A program made the translations under genes and the position numbers. A stretch of DNA of 64,000 bases. It comes from Isoetes taiwanensis. Its lineage: Eukaryota > Streptophyta > Lycopodiopsida > Isoetales > Isoetaceae. Position 1 is the first letter of the stretch, and each line of letters starts with the position of its first letter. A model generated the notes under the pieces. That model did not search any database, was not told the DNA's origin, and was given only the letters and a program-made list of their open reading frames with translations. This document shows positions 46,192 to 58,862 of this stretch, in pieces. The stretch is from positions 558,001 to 622,000 of the forward strand of contig JAJEKV010000132.1 in assembly GCA_021234155.1 (NCBI GenBank). Reading direction: 5' to 3'.

Positions 46192-48498
46192 CTAGTAACG
46201 CATGGAATATGGATTCGTGCTAGAATCCCAGTAACGAACATTTGGATTTGAAGAACAAACGTAATTCGGCGAGACATAACAAGTTGCATCCGTATCTTCC
46301 TCATCTTCATAGTCACTATCACTCTTGTCATCATCGCCATCGTCATCATTATCTCCTTTCTCCTCTTCTACAACAATCTCATTCTCATTGTCAAAGGGCA
46401 ATACCTTGCCATCCACCTCTTGCACTAGTACTTGCTCATCTATCTCTTGCTCTTCCCCCATCATCATCATTCCATTCATGTGGTTGTGGAAGAGACGCCT
46501 TGTTTGCAAAGCCAATGTAAGGCTCTCTTCTCACTTGTCTATGAGACTGAATCAATTTCAAATTTTCACTTACAAATGCCAAATCCGATGTTCTTGATGG
46601 AAGAAGTCGATTCTTTTTCTTACTTGCCACATGTGAAAAGACACTAAAAAGCCTCTCAAGTGCCAAGGAAAAAGCTCCTTGGCTAAGAATGCGAATTGCC
46701 ATGGTTTGCAATTCCAGTGCCTCTCCTCCATATTCCTCCCACCAAAGCGCGGATGCAAATTTAAAGAGAGCCGCTTGCGCATCCGATGTTCCAAAACTCC
46801 TCTCTTTCTTCTTATAGATTGCATATTGCTCTCTTATTTTCAATCTCTTATCGGCATCATCAACCATCCCGTTAAGCACGTCATGAAAGTGCCTCGAGAT
46901 AGCGGGATCCGTCCATTGCTTTTGTCCTTGGAACTCAGGGTCCAAGTAAAATGCAGCAGCCTGAATTGGGGACTCATATCTATTCCATCTTTCATTGCAC
47001 ATTGCCACCAACTCTGCTGCTTTTGTTGCATCCTTCTCCAATTTCATAATATATTCATTCATCCTATCAAGCCCTTCATAAATCTTTCCAAGGCATGGAT
47101 CATTTCCCTCAACAAGACGCAACATCAAAACAATTGGCTCCACAACCTCCAAGTAATGTTTAACCTTCTTCCAAAATGCATCATAAAAAACAATAGCATT
47201 ACATGCCCTTCCTGCAGCTGAGCTTCCAGGTGGACTCTTGCGAAAGACATCATCAACAAACAAGCAATGACCTCAATACCCAATGTAAATCACGCAATCT
47301 TTCAAGCATTATGAAATTGTAGCCAAATCTAGTTTCACATTACTTTAACAAAGTCTTACCATTGTGATTTGCAAGTGTGAGCTTTTGAAAGTGTGCACGA
47401 GTAGATGTGTGGCCATTCACAAATGTAACCAAAGACTTTCCTTTTTGCACCAAACTTCAGGTAGGCTGCCAATATCTTTGAGCAAGTTATTGAGGCAATG
47501 TGCAATGCATGGGCAAAAGAAGATATCTTAGAACTCGCCTCAATAATACGCCGAACCGCAGACGATTGGCATTCTCTCCGTCACATACAATTTGCACAAC
47601 ATTTTGTGCACCCACATATGTAATGCTTTCTTTCCATATATCTACTAGATTTGAGGCCCCTTTTCCTAAAACAGATATGTCATGAGACATGAGGAAGTAT
47701 GCTTTGCCTCTATAATAGGCAATCGAACCTTCAATATGGCGCCCTTTCTTATCGACCCATGCATCAAAGATGAGAGTGACTCTAGAATCAGCCCATTGGC
47801 TTCTAATATAAAGTTCATGCATAGTTTGCTTTTCCCCTCCAAGAATGTTGTGTGAATGTCCTCAGATTTAGGTGCCTCATATCCTAGCCCATAACTCGCA
47901 ATAGCTTGCACCATAGCTTAGAAAAAATCTGATCTAAACACCTAAACGGGATGTGGTTATGATAGAACCATCTAACAACTTTGTCTATCCATATCCCTTT
48001 TTTTGGGATCGATTAGTCTCTTTATTTCCTAATGGTCAAGCTTCTTAGGTTGAAGAAAGCGTCGTAGTCCACTACTAGAAGCGAGTGTGTTTCTCTCCAC
48101 TGGACTTTCACGTCGTTCTTGATCATAATGTGTACATGTATCACGTGTATAAGGTGTAGCACGTCAATCATCAATGCCAAAAGTAGCAGCCTCCCTTGCA
48201 CATTCTTTTGCTTGCTTCTTGGCGGCTTTCTTTCATCCAGCTTGCCTTGCAAATTCTAGTAGTGGTGTCGCTTCTCATTTGGAATACTTGGAGAAAACTC
48301 AACATCTTGTCTCTCGTGAATCAAATGACCTCTTACTCTTATCAGGGAAGAAATGCGTTGCACCTTGCAATAAGGATATATCCATTTTCTAGAACCTCCC
48401 GCTAGTTTTTGGCCATTGAACACAATTTCTACCTCTTTCCACCAATCACTTGGATCTGGCCATGTATTCTTATGCTTTCTTTTCCTATTAGTGCTCAT
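46192..48498 (-). pseudogene. hAT-family transposase, frame-broken
   Basis: On the minus strand, from the ATG at 48498: a BED-finger-like start (WPDPSDWWKEVEIVFNG, KWIYPYCKVQ, RVRGHLIHE; one Cys appears lost), a basic linker, MVQAIASYGLGYEAPKSEDI, then the DUF659-like catalytic region (RVTLIFDAWVDKKGRHI with the Asp after the strand, and NVVQIVCDGENAN). After breaks comes 46436-47263: ELVAMCNERWNRYESPIQAA, AFYLDPEF and the C-terminal dimerisation motif (MAIRILSQGAFSLALERLFS). A final acidic stretch (DNDDDGDDDKSDSDYEDEED) is in another frame. Cut-and-paste transposase in life; here at least three frame changes. Terminal inverted repeats were not found. Confidence 0.85.
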
Positions 48499-51400
48499 GG
48501 TGATCACAAGTTGCAAAAATAAAAAAGAAAATAACAAATGAGCAAAAGAAATACCAAATGAGCAAAAAAAAAAAAATTTTTGTTACACTAAAAAGTAGCT
48601 CACTGTTTTTTTGTCACAATAAAAAAAAAGCATGTTGTTTTTTGTTACAGTCAAGAACAGTTTTGGCAATGGCATACCTGCAGAATTTCCATAAGCTATA
48701 ATAGACAGTAGCTAAATACAAATTTGAGACAAATTGATATCTACATCATAATTCTTCATTTTACATTGCCATTTTCTTGCTCTTGATTCCGATGTGCAGC
48801 CCAGAATAGTGGCATGCTTTTTGAATGGCCAACGAATTTTCTTCCCCATCCTCTAACTCTTAATGCTTGAACTCTGTCTGGAATAAGGGGCAAGGATTAT
48901 TCCCGAGCATGCTCCTAAGATTATGTTCCATGCTCCACGGGCGAACAGTTATGTTGCTAAAGTCGAGGAAGAAAGGGGTTGCTTCATCCTATTCACCATG
49001 CTGCCTATTGCTTGTGAAGGATGTTGTCCTACTTTTTTCTCCCAGTAAGATACCTCTTTGATAAGAGACCAGCCCTCACAATGCAAGCTCATGGCAGTGG
49101 CTGTTGTTTACCAGTTTCATTATCATATAGACTTATACCATTGCACCAAGGATTGTTATTTCCTGCAATGGGTGACTCATGGAGTTTTATCCTCTTATAG
49201 GATTTAGACCTTCCTTTTTTCCTTCTCATGTGACCGTAGATATCTTATCATTCTCTCGTCTTGAACCTCTTTGTTGTTTGATCCATGATGTTTTCAGCTC
49301 GCAGCAATACGAGGGCATACATGATGTTGTTCGTGCACATAGTCGCAGGCATCGTCATTGGCCATCTTCCTCTTCCATCTGCAATACCGCCCAAGGAGTT
49401 CCACGTGTTGATGTTCGTGTTCACGGCGCACGACTCCCTCTCGCTATGTGGTTTGCGATGTTGCTCGACATTTAGACGTTTCCCGTCGGCTGGGTTTGTA
49501 GATAAGGAAGTTCTCTAGTAGTCGGTCAGTTTTTATGTTCTTTGCGAGTCCCTTCCCAAAATGGCATCGATCCGAGCCCCTTGGATTGTTATTCTGAGAC
49601 GGGATGAGCAGCTATATATGTGCTCATCCTTCTTGTGGCTCGTTATAGGCGTCTTCTCACAGCAGCATCTTTTTCCTGTCCATTGCTTCCCACCCTACCC
49701 GCCCTTATAGCTCGCCTGCCATGGTTCTATCTATTTTATTCATGTTTAATGGGGACTTTCTAGGCATTTCTCCTTTTTTTCCAGGTTTCACACATTCCAT
49801 GGCGTTGATATGCGCATTGGCGGGCTTCACCAATTTCTGATCTTACTCTTGAGGCGAAAATGGGGCCATTGGCGACCATTTTCATTAGGGTTTTCCTCAA
49901 AACCCAAAAGGGCGGGTTTTTTTATCCCGATGAGAAGTTGGTCGCCATTGTCCTCTTTTTGCATATTTTCTTATTTCATTTATGGGGTTGCTTGACATTG
50001 TTCCTATGGTGAGCCCCCCATTTAGATTTTCCCACACATTGTATATGCTGCTGTGATGAATGACAACCCTATGATAGATAGGCTTCTCATTCATCTCAAC
50101 AGATTTTCTACAATGGTGGATAGTGGATTAGCCGCACACATGCGAATTACCCACGAAGAAAAATAAAGGGAATATCCAATTATACAACTTGGACCCCATG
50201 AAATACAATGCTAATACACAAGGCCCCCAAAAAAGAGTATGCATAAATAATCACCATGAAAACTAGTATAAATGTGATTTTCTGTACTGATAAATTGTAA
50301 TCTCATCAAAAACCATATATTCTCTATGGTTTTGTAAATCATTACTAGTTTGCATCATATTTTTCATACTAATTCTATCTCTTATACTAGTTTCTTGAAA
50401 TCATCACTAGTTGGGAGGTGTTTTCTAAAAGCGTGCATTTTTTAATCTTGTAATATAGGATGATTTCTAATGCTAATTGTCAATAACCTACATGGTTTTG
50501 TAAGATAATTCTAATGTCTTTGAGGTTAGTTCAAAAGATCGTGATTTGATTTTGCAAATATGTTATGTTTTTTGCTACTTGCTTATTCTATAGTCCATTT
50601 TGATCTTGGTTTATTTTGTTCCTTTTATTATATAACTTGTTCCAATCCTTGGAGTCACTATTGATCTTGAGCATAATTTTCCATATTAACTAGTCATTCC
50701 AACTACTATACCAATTCTTCAAAAGTTGCAATCTTCAAAAACATGAGAAGATCTTAATAGTGAGAAACTTTTAGTTGCATCTCTCTATAGTATATAATTT
50801 GGGTGTCAATGAATGGTGATAATGGGTTTGTGGCATGTAGATATGTCACATTATCTATAGTTTTGTCGATGGATGAGAATAGCCCCATAGTCATTTCTTC
50901 GTCAAAAGATTGAAGCAATGAAATATTTGTTAGACTTTGCCATCTCATTTCAACACTCTTTAAGGTTGGTACAATTGACTATATAGTAATTCTCCAACAT
51001 TAAAATAGAAAGGATTATTGAAATTTTGACCAACATACCTTGGGACTTAACGGATATGGTAACTAAAATCCCGGTGATTACAAGCTCTAATCGATTAGAG
51101 GTCTACATGGCTCATAAATTTGGGTGATCGGGGCGTTGAGTAATGTTTTAGAAAACGTTTGTTGAAGGATGGACTATCTTTTCTTTCATTCACATCTTTC
51201 TCTCTATCCATAGATCGGTTTTGAGTAGAAGTTATAAAACAAGTTCAACGTCAGAAACAACAACTGGTGGGCTAGATTGGGTGCTATTTTGTAGGACATT
51301 GTTGCATTTTGACAAATAAAATACATCTATTTACTAATTAATGTATGTTTTGTAGGGAATGACATGTGGTATCTTTAGCATATAGTACAGCGGGGTTTAG

Positions 51401-52030
51401 CCATGGAAGTGGCCGAAGGAATTAAAAACAAAAGTTCTCAAGGAATGCGTTCTAGAGTTGAACATTCTAAAACATTCTACTTTAGGTTTTGCAAAGTTCA
51501 AAAAAAAATCTATTTTAGATTGAGGTGCTTCTTGAGATGCTTATCCATGAGCATGTGAGCACTTGTTGAAGTATCTTTTCTTTAATATTTACATTTTGTA
51601 ACTTTAATTAGCGGAAACAAATGAAGCGTCAATAAATGTTTTGGCTATTTCGGATGGGCTTGGGATACTTTCACTAAGAACATCCACAATGGTATTGGCT
51701 ACAGAATGTACATGCATTCTAATAGGAGACCAATTTTGCCATAGAGGCATGGCATCACGCCTTAAGTTGCACCTAGGCATATGCAAGCGTGCCCCGAGGT
51801 AGAATCAACCGCCATTTACTCTACATTCTCACAAACAATGTGGAGACACTCATGCATTTACATGAGGTAATGTTTCTATATCACTACTGGGTCTAATTTA
51901 CCCTTGCTTTTTCATTGATATATAGCTATGTTCTAGGTCCATGAAGGAACATGAATTTGTAGCACACACCTCGAGGGGACAGATACTAGAGCGTGCAATA
52001 AGAGGTGCCTTTAATATTGCCGATGAAAGT
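48499..52030. other. Non-coding stretch
   Basis: No recognisable gene. Poly(A)/poly(T) tracts at 48566-48600; moderately GC-rich DNA with short ORFs at 48860-49990, then AT-rich. A few ORFs of 60-98 codons show no family motif. Confidence 0.4.
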
Positions 52031-52560
52031 GACATTTATCAACTTTGAGGGAAGGTGAGGTGAAAGGCAAAGTGGCGCGACTACTCTTGGGTGTGGCCCA
52101 TATTTGTTGGCCGGGCGCACACAAGAAATTGGTAACATGTGATTGCCCTTGGGAGCCAAGGGTAATCTATGTAAGCATCGTAAAGTTATGCAAATGCTTG
52201 GCAATTCTGTGGGTCAAGATCTTTTTACAGGTCTTTGGGTTCCCAATATCGACAATTGGTGGGGCATGGGCTGCTTGAAGCCATACCTGAGTTGTGCAAG
52301 AGAGCCGTAAGTGTGCAAGAGAGTTGTAGAGATGGGGATCTGGAGATACCTTTAGGTAGTAGGCCTGGAGAGAGGAGTCCCCCTTGCAAACATATAGTCA
52401 AGTGGACTTTGAAGACTAAGGCCTCCTTGGAGGTGGTAATTGCTAGAGCGATGTCTAGGAGCTGGCAAAGATCCTAACATTTTAGTTGCAACTGATTCTC
52501 TCATGAGGAAGCTCGACTTTAGACTTGAGAAGATGGATGACATAGCCCGGACGAGCTAAT
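52030..52560 (+). other. Weak protein-like stretch, possibly a decayed retrotransposon
   Basis: Moderately GC-rich, with short frames such as ILVATDSLMRKLDFRLEKMDD near 52480-52550. Suggestive of old coding DNA, but no domain is recognisable. Confidence 0.2.
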
Positions 52561-52894
52561 ATATCAAGTCTACTTGAGCCTACCTTAGAAGTGAACTATG
52601 GTACTAGCTCGACAAGGCTCAAGCCTATAACAGAACTTGGAAAAAATGGAAGGTGAAGGAACCAAAGAAGAATTGGAAGGAAGTTGGGCGGAGGCTTTAT
52701 GTAATTGCCCTAAGCTCCACCACCTAGTCCAAACTTTTGGGGGCTGGAAAACCCTGACATTCAAAATTTGTATTTTCTCTCTTTCAATTCATATCAGGTG
52801 AGTGTAATGTCAATTGTTCTATTTTATTATTTTCAATTGTTCTATGGTTCAATGGTCTGTCGGGCCAACCGGGATCCCGAGGATGCCATCGTCA

Positions 52895-53190
52895 GACGGT
52901 GATCCCCAAACTCCACAGATCACCATGCAAATGATTCCGTCCTCCGGGATCACTATCATGACGACAGATTTTTATATATTTGTTTCTCTTCCAATGGTTA
53001 GTTTATTAATTTGTCCCATCCGCTAACGGGGATCCCGTGAGGGATCGGCATCGGGTCCGCGATATGATCCCCCATCCGGAATCACCATCCAAGAAGTATG
53101 GATCACCGTAATACTTTTTATAGTGATACCGGAGGGGGAATCATTGTTGTGTTCCGGTAAAAGGACAGCATCCGGGGGTATCACATAGCT
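52895..53190. repeat. Foldback (inverted-repeat) element, GATC-rich
   Basis: 52931-52956 and 53120-53145 are inverted copies: reading one strand, ATAGTGATCCCGGAGG and then GGAATCATT match ATAGTGATACCGGAGG and GGAATCATT with one mismatch and one small indel. Weaker complementarity (GGTGATCCCC against GGGGGTATCAC) extends the arms outward to roughly 52895 and 53190. The 163-bp centre is GC-rich with several GGATC and ATCACC words. The outline fits a short foldback or MITE-type element. Confidence 0.6.
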
Positions 53191-54778
53191 TTAGTAGCCC
53201 ACACACCCTACGCTGAGGCTTGAATTAAGATCATACAGGCAAAGAAAACATAAGGTAAATCTCGCGGATGGGATGATTAAGAAACTTGGGACCGGATTGG
53301 AAAGCTATTACCCTAAAACGCCCATTTTCTACCATGAATACGTCATTTTAAATGCCTTATTAATAGTTATAAGATTCTTGGCAAATGGTTTGGAAGTGGT
53401 AACACTGGAGTGTTATAAGAAACATGAAAATAGTATTAGAAACAATGCTAAAAACATGAAAGCAATGCATAAAACAGTGTTAAAAACATGAAAAGAGATC
53501 AAAAATCTTAACATAGTGCTTTGAGCATAAATTAAGCATATATACTATGTGGTTTGAGGGTCTTGGACCTTAAAAAGTAAAAAAAAAAAAAAAATCATCT
53601 TTTTTGAGAAAACTGCGAAAAGGTCTTTAAGTTCTTAGTGGGTGTACGATAATGGTACAAGTACACCTCAAAAGCGTAGTGTACGCGTGCCTAAACAACA
53701 TTGGAAGCAACTAAATAGATCCAGGATTACATGCACTAGATCAGGTGTGGATGCATTCTTAGATTGGTGTTTGTTTCACCAAGTTTTATGTAGCCCTTTA
53801 GTCTAACCAAATGGAGCCGAAACTAGGGTAAAACTATTCTGACCGATGGGAAATAACCCCATAAATATAAGGGTTTTTTAAATTTTCATCCGGAGTAATT
53901 CGTGACTCAAATGAATTCTTTTAACTTGATAACGCCCCCAACCCAAACCCTATTTCCCTCCATTTTTCTAACGCAGCTTAATGGCCAATTGGAGTCTAGA
54001 GCTCCCATTTGATTTAAGCGGATGCGCCCATGCTCCACTTAGTACCGCCATATGCCCTAAAGGATGCCGATCCATTAGATAGGGCAGGAATCATGCTTTT
54101 TGAGAACAGCATAGGCATGGCGGTTCATCCGAGGCTCTTCGCAGTAATATGGGCATCCATCAGCATCTTCTCGCTCTCGCCAGCCATTGCCCAATAAATA
54201 GCTCATGAAATTGGATAGTTTCTAAAGTTGCGAACGATGCAAAAATCACTAGCCCAAGTAGAAACTTTTATTCGATGTGCAGAGCCGCTATGTGATTCAA
54301 CCATTTTCGAACGATATGTATCCGCTCTTTTACATTATTTTTGTTCCTTTGCACTTGCTTACTTCCAAAGATTTTTGTGCAGGCTTGTTGCACGTGATCT
54401 ATTCTCAATATTTTTGGATTATGATGCCTTTTGTCTTGCTGCAATTTATTGATCTATGCAACGATAATAGGTTGGCCTTTGTTCAATTTTCTTGTATACA
54501 AATTTTTTCTAAGTTTTATTGATTCCGTGTATTAAACCTTGTGGTATTGGTGACCTTATTACGATGTCAAAGAGAAACTCTTGTTTGTGAAAACTGTTTT
54601 GTGGCATTCTTCAATGGATGTTCAAGCTATTATCGTTCAATCTTAGGTCATTAAATCAATGAAGCTCAACAAAAATCGCAAGGTTTTCTTGTTTCTTTGA
54701 TTTTTTCCTTTTTGGAGCCCTTTGGTTTGTTGCATTAGATTTCAAGGTTAGATCCTAGTTGATGTTCTTAGGCATGAT
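53191..54778. other. Non-coding gap
   Basis: No supported gene. A run of A at 53578-53594 and a few short ORFs. Confidence 0.4.
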
Positions 54779-55165
54779 CGCATGGCTATTCCTTACTACT
54801 TATCTATTTCAATTTGTTAGGCAGCCAGCTTTTGACTCGAAGATATTTTTATTGTCTTCACCAGCTTTATTCATCTTCCTCGATGATCCTAACTCGCCTT
54901 TTCGTGGTTATTTGGGGGTTATCGTGGCCAAGTGGATTTCTTTGCATGTTAGTAGACTAGGTAATGCTCCTTTACTTCCATGCTTCCATGACCGCATGGC
55001 TATTCCTTACTAATCTATTTCAATTTGTTAGAGCAGGCCGCTTTGACTCGAAGATATTTTTATTGTCTTCAACAGTTTATTCATCTTTTGTATGATCCTA
55101 ACCGGTTTTTCCAAGTTGTTATTGTTGGGTTTATCATGGCCAAGTGGTTTTCTTGCATGTTACAC
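54779..55165 (+). repeat. 214-bp tandem duplication
   Basis: CGCATGGCTATTCCTTACTA starts at 54779 and 54993. Both copies continue through TTTGACTCGAAGATATTTTT and ATCATGGCCAAGTGG/ATCGTGGCCAAGTGG with indels, so the event is not recent. Confidence 0.8.
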
Positions 55166-55221
55166 TTTCCATAATTCTAAGCAATCTTGGTTTTATATTG
55201 CTCATTCCTTTTATGAATGAT

Positions 55222-55290
55222 TATGTTTCTAAAGAAATTTGGCTTCTAAATTGCTCATTCCTTTTAGGTGTCTTGCTCTTTAGAAACATA
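55222..55290. repeat. 14-bp perfect inverted repeat
   Basis: TATGTTTCTAAAGA at 55222-55235 and its exact reverse complement at 55277-55290, with 41 bases between. The phrase ATTGCTCATTCCTTTTA is also repeated directly at 55197 and 55250. Confidence 0.75.
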
Positions 55291-55504
55291 CCACACGATA
55301 TCTGATCTAATTTTATTGTGAAACACATGGTAAAATTGTGGGTTCAACTCCCACATGTTCACCTTCCCATTATAGTCACAAAATTCCCTAAATCATTGTC
55401 ATACAAACACTATTAAATATCATACGCTTAAAAACTAGGGTTGTAAAATTATATTGGTGAACTATTTGGTAATATTGCAGTGGTTAACCATTTGGTATCA
55501 TGCA

Positions 55505-55640
55505 AAAAAAGTCATACTAACAAATCTAAACCAACTATACTTATCAATATTGTTGTTACAATTAATCACTATAAAACTCATACTAGCAAATCTAAACCAA
55601 TTACATTTATCATATGTTGTTACAATTAATCACTATAAAT
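55505..55640 (+). repeat. 66-bp tandem duplication
   Basis: CATACTA(A/G)CAAATCTAAACCA starts at 55513 and 55579; both units end with TGTTACAATTAATCACTATAA. Confidence 0.75.
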
Positions 55641-56330
55641 CATCGTAACATAGACACTTAAAATTACCATGTGTATATGCTAAGGAAGATAGATGGGATC
55701 GATAATCATTCTATTAAACTAGATATATTAATCAATAATGCACATCATATATTTTAAGTTGTTATGAAGACTAACTATAACTATCATGTTCTACTACCAT
55801 ATCAATAAACAATGATCTTTTATCACGTTGTGGAATTGTATTGATGAACTACAATGTATAATCAGATATGGTTTGTAAACTTTTTGGCCCACATACTGGT
55901 AATGATTTTAAGATTTGGTTTTCACTAATAAATCATTTCAAAAACATCATACTGATTCAATTTTGGGGGCCTTGTGATAGATGTTTGGTTTATGTACCTG
56001 CCGAAAGCTTATCACCAGGATTAGAAAACCTCGCTCTTTCGGTTTCGAGGAAAAACCCTAGTGATAGGCCTCTCGGCAAGGGCTTTGACAAACGTAAGGT
56101 CGAGAATTTGTTCCCCAAAAAATCCACGAATGGAGAAGTCGGTCGATGCCGCCGCCATAACTGCAGACCAAGACATCACCCACATCAGAACAAATGTGAC
56201 AAAACAAACCTCCCAAAGTGGAGGGGCTGATCACGCCGCGCATGCGACAACAAAACAAAACCTCTTCAAATAGAGGGCTGGTCACGCCGCGTCACGACAA
56301 ATAGATTAAACAATAAAGGAGGGAGGGTGG
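55641..56330. other. Non-coding gap with repeated CACGCCGCG
   Basis: No supported gene. From 56219 to 56300 the words GGGGCTGATCACGCCGCG and GAGGGCTGGTCACGCCGCG stand about 60 bp apart, a short tandem duplication. Confidence 0.4.
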
Positions 56331-56905
56331 GTTTCAAAGAATAGAGAATAAGGTACTACTGAGAGAGAAGAGGAAGCCTCATGAGACATTGATGAAGAAC
56401 CCCACCAATATAGCGATCTCTCAACCAGAGAAGGCATGCAATACATGATATGAGATCAGAATCCTCTAGAATCTCATCCCGGGGCTCGGATCGATGGAAT
56501 TCTAGAATGGGGCTCGCATGAAAACGGAAAAAACCTCCCAAATAGAAGAGAACTTCCTTATCAAAACGTGGATCGAAAACTAAGGTCAAAGGATTATGGC
56601 TAAAGAAGAGGCAAGGCGGTGAAAGGACATGCTACAACATGAAAGAAACGCCAAATTGGTCAATCCAAGTAGGGGGAGAAGCCCTCCCCGCATGGTTTCA
56701 AATAAAAGAGAATAAGGTACTGTTGAGAGAGAAGAGGAAGCGCCGATGAGACGTTGATGAAGAACCCCACCTAATATAGCGATCTCCAACCAGAGAAGGC
56801 ATGCAATGCATGCATGCGAGACATGCATGCTCGGCGAGACATGCATGCTCGCCCCCTCTAGAATCTCGATCCGAGGGCTCGGATCGATGAAATTTTCGAA
56901 TGGCC
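56331..56905 (+). repeat. 364-bp tandem duplication
   Basis: GTTTCAAA-AGAGAATAAGGTACT starts at 56331 and 56695. Shared parts include GAGAGAAGAGGAAGC, TGATGAAGAACCCCACC, CCAGAGAAGGCATGCAAT and GGGCTCGGATCGATG. The second copy has an inserted ACATGCATGCTCG repeat. Confidence 0.8.
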
Positions 56906-57050
56906 AGTTTTTGTGTTCTTTTGAAGTCCCTCCCCAATTTGCCGCTTTTATCGCAATGATAAAATTAAAGAAAATGTGGAGCTGACTGGACTGCAAAGGG
57001 AAACCAATATATGAACCAAGAAATAACAAAATGTTATATCAACGCAGTGT

Positions 57051-57365
57051 TGGCCTAGTGGTCAGGCTTTGAATCAAGGTATCCTCTTTCAAGTTTCACA
57101 ACCCGCTGGCTACCACTAGATAATTGAAAAAAAATAGAGAAGGGAAAAAACATTCATCGTTGTGGCAGTCTAGTGGTTAGGCTATCAACCTCGGTGTCCC
57201 CTCGTTGAAGCTCAAAACCCATTGGTTTCCACCATGTGCAAAGACATAAAAAAGTAAGGGGAGAGGAGGGGGGTATATAATGATATGCATCATCGCGGAT
57301 GTTGGGGTTAAGTTATCGAACCGAGTATCCCCATCGAAGCTCAAAACTCATTGACAAACCGTTGG
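57051..57365 (+). repeat. Three tandem tRNA-like (SINE-head) units
   Basis: Unit 1 has TGGCCTAGTGG, matching a Pol III A box, at 57051-57061 and a degenerate B box near 57092-57104. Unit 2 repeats them at about 57162-57176 (TCTAGTGGTTAGG) and 57207-57220 (GAAGCTCAAAACCC). Unit 3, 57301-57350, is more diverged (GTTGGGGTTAAG and GAAGCTCAAAACTC). Each is followed by an A-rich stretch (8-9 A). Unit spacing is about 115 and 131 bp. Confidence 0.6.
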
Positions 57366-57924
57366 ATGAAATAAATTGACGTGAAGAAATAAAAAAAAAG
57401 GATCATGCACTATAAAAGCAAAGATCTCTTTATCTTATCTTATCTTTTATCCTATGGGCTCCAAAAATATAAGAATACAAGTTCAACTCTCGTATTTTTC
57501 CTAATTGATTTACTTTATGTACTTATTGATAGGTGTCTTATTAAAGAAGGCTTGAAGTTTAGGGCAAACCGACTTCACAAAATGTCAGAAGCTAAAAGAA
57601 ATTCCGCGCTCTTTTGGGCCGATTGGATAAATTTCTTGTATATAATAGAGTTTATATGGATCCAAGTCTTTTGCCTAACGTTTATTTTGTGTGAGGCCAA
57701 GGTTAGTTGCAATAACTGCTTGACGGACCATAGAACATGAAATAATACTAGTTTGTAAGAGAACAAAAAAAAACGAGAATAGCATGAAAGGCCATTTTAC
57801 ATTTTCTCATAACACCATAACAAAACAATGACATGGCAATATTAAGACTCATGGGATTGAACGGTGTGAAGTAGAAGCATGTTAAGTAAGCATATACCTT
57901 GCACGGCGTTAAGTAAAAGAGGTG

Positions 57925-58012
57925 TCTCAATATGCATGCATTGCATGTATATATAGTATGCATGCACTATGTGCATGCATTGTATACATGTAATGCATGC
58001 ACGTGTACATGT
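57925..58012. repeat. CATGCA/TGCATG-rich segment
   Basis: Within about 85 bp, TGCATG or CATGCA occurs at least seven times, mixed with TATATATAG and GTATACATG. CATGCA is the RY element bound by plant B3 factors, but an alternating purine-pyrimidine repeat is the simpler reading. Confidence 0.6.
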
Positions 58013-58071
58013 CAAGACCATAGATTTTGAGTGGAAACTAACTAAAAAATACCCACACGCTCTAAAAAAGT

Positions 58072-58129
58072 ACTATCGACGTACCGTGACACAAATATAA
58101 ACTATCGACGTACCGTGACACAAATAGAA
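58072..58129 (+). repeat. 29-bp tandem duplication
   Basis: ACTATCGACGTACCGTGACA begins at 58072 and 58101. Confidence 0.85.
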
Positions 58130-58160
58130 GATTGAGATTGACCGACTAGAAGGAACTTTG

Positions 58161-58520
58161 CATGCAAAAGCATGTTAATGTAAACTTGAGATTCACTAGA
58201 TGTCATGGGTCTCACATGCAACAACATGTGGATGGAAACGTAAGTTTGACAGGTGAGAAGGAGCGTATACATGCATGGATCAGGACAGAGAAGGTGCTAT
58301 GCATGCATGGGCATAGGCATGTATATCCAAACCAAAGGTGCATGCAAAAGCATGTTAATGTAAACTTGAAATTCATTTGGATGTAAAGTGGTCTCACATG
58401 CAAAAGCATGTGGATGGAAACCTAAGATTGATCGGGTGAGAAGGGGCGTGATACATGCATTGATCGACGAGAAGGTGCCATGCATACATGGGCATAGGCA
58501 TGCATGTCCAAACTAAAAGG
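58161..58520 (+). repeat. 180-bp tandem duplication
   Basis: CATGCAAAAGCATGTTAATG begins at 58161 and 58341; both units contain TCTCACATGCAA, ATGTGGATGGAAAC and CATGGGCATAGGCATG. A unit of 60 codons leaves a frame open on both strands, so the ORFs here are a by-product. Confidence 0.85.
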
Positions 58521-58800
58521 TTAGGAGGCCAAACTAGCTCTCTATAAATACTACTAGTATACCCTCATAGAAATACAACACCACAATCATATGAAAAAAC
58601 CATAGCAAATTAATTGTATAATTATATGTTTTGCGCGACCAACCACTTTTGGTGATATTTGTTTCTGTCCTTCCAGCCTTGAGATGATGAAACAATAGGA
58701 AATGTTGTGTTGTAATTCCAAAGATGTGACCAAGTGGTTTATTGTGATGACATAGACTCCTATGTCCGGATGTTAAGAGTTGTGGGCTCCCCTAGAAATT

Positions 58801-58862
58801 CTTAGTAAATAGGTCAATAGATGTAGAAACTCTTAGTAAATAGGTCAATAGATGTGGACAAA
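58801..58862 (+). repeat. 31-bp tandem duplication
   Basis: CTTAGTAAATAGGTCAATAG begins at 58801 and 58832. Confidence 0.85.

Noticed and set aside
46242-46597. Plus-strand serine/histidine-rich ORFs
   Set aside because: Antisense of the acidic GAT-rich tail of the hAT transposase.
58162-58409. ORFs on both strands with CMHAC-type repeats
   Set aside because: They result from a 180-bp (60-codon) tandem repeat, not a conserved protein.
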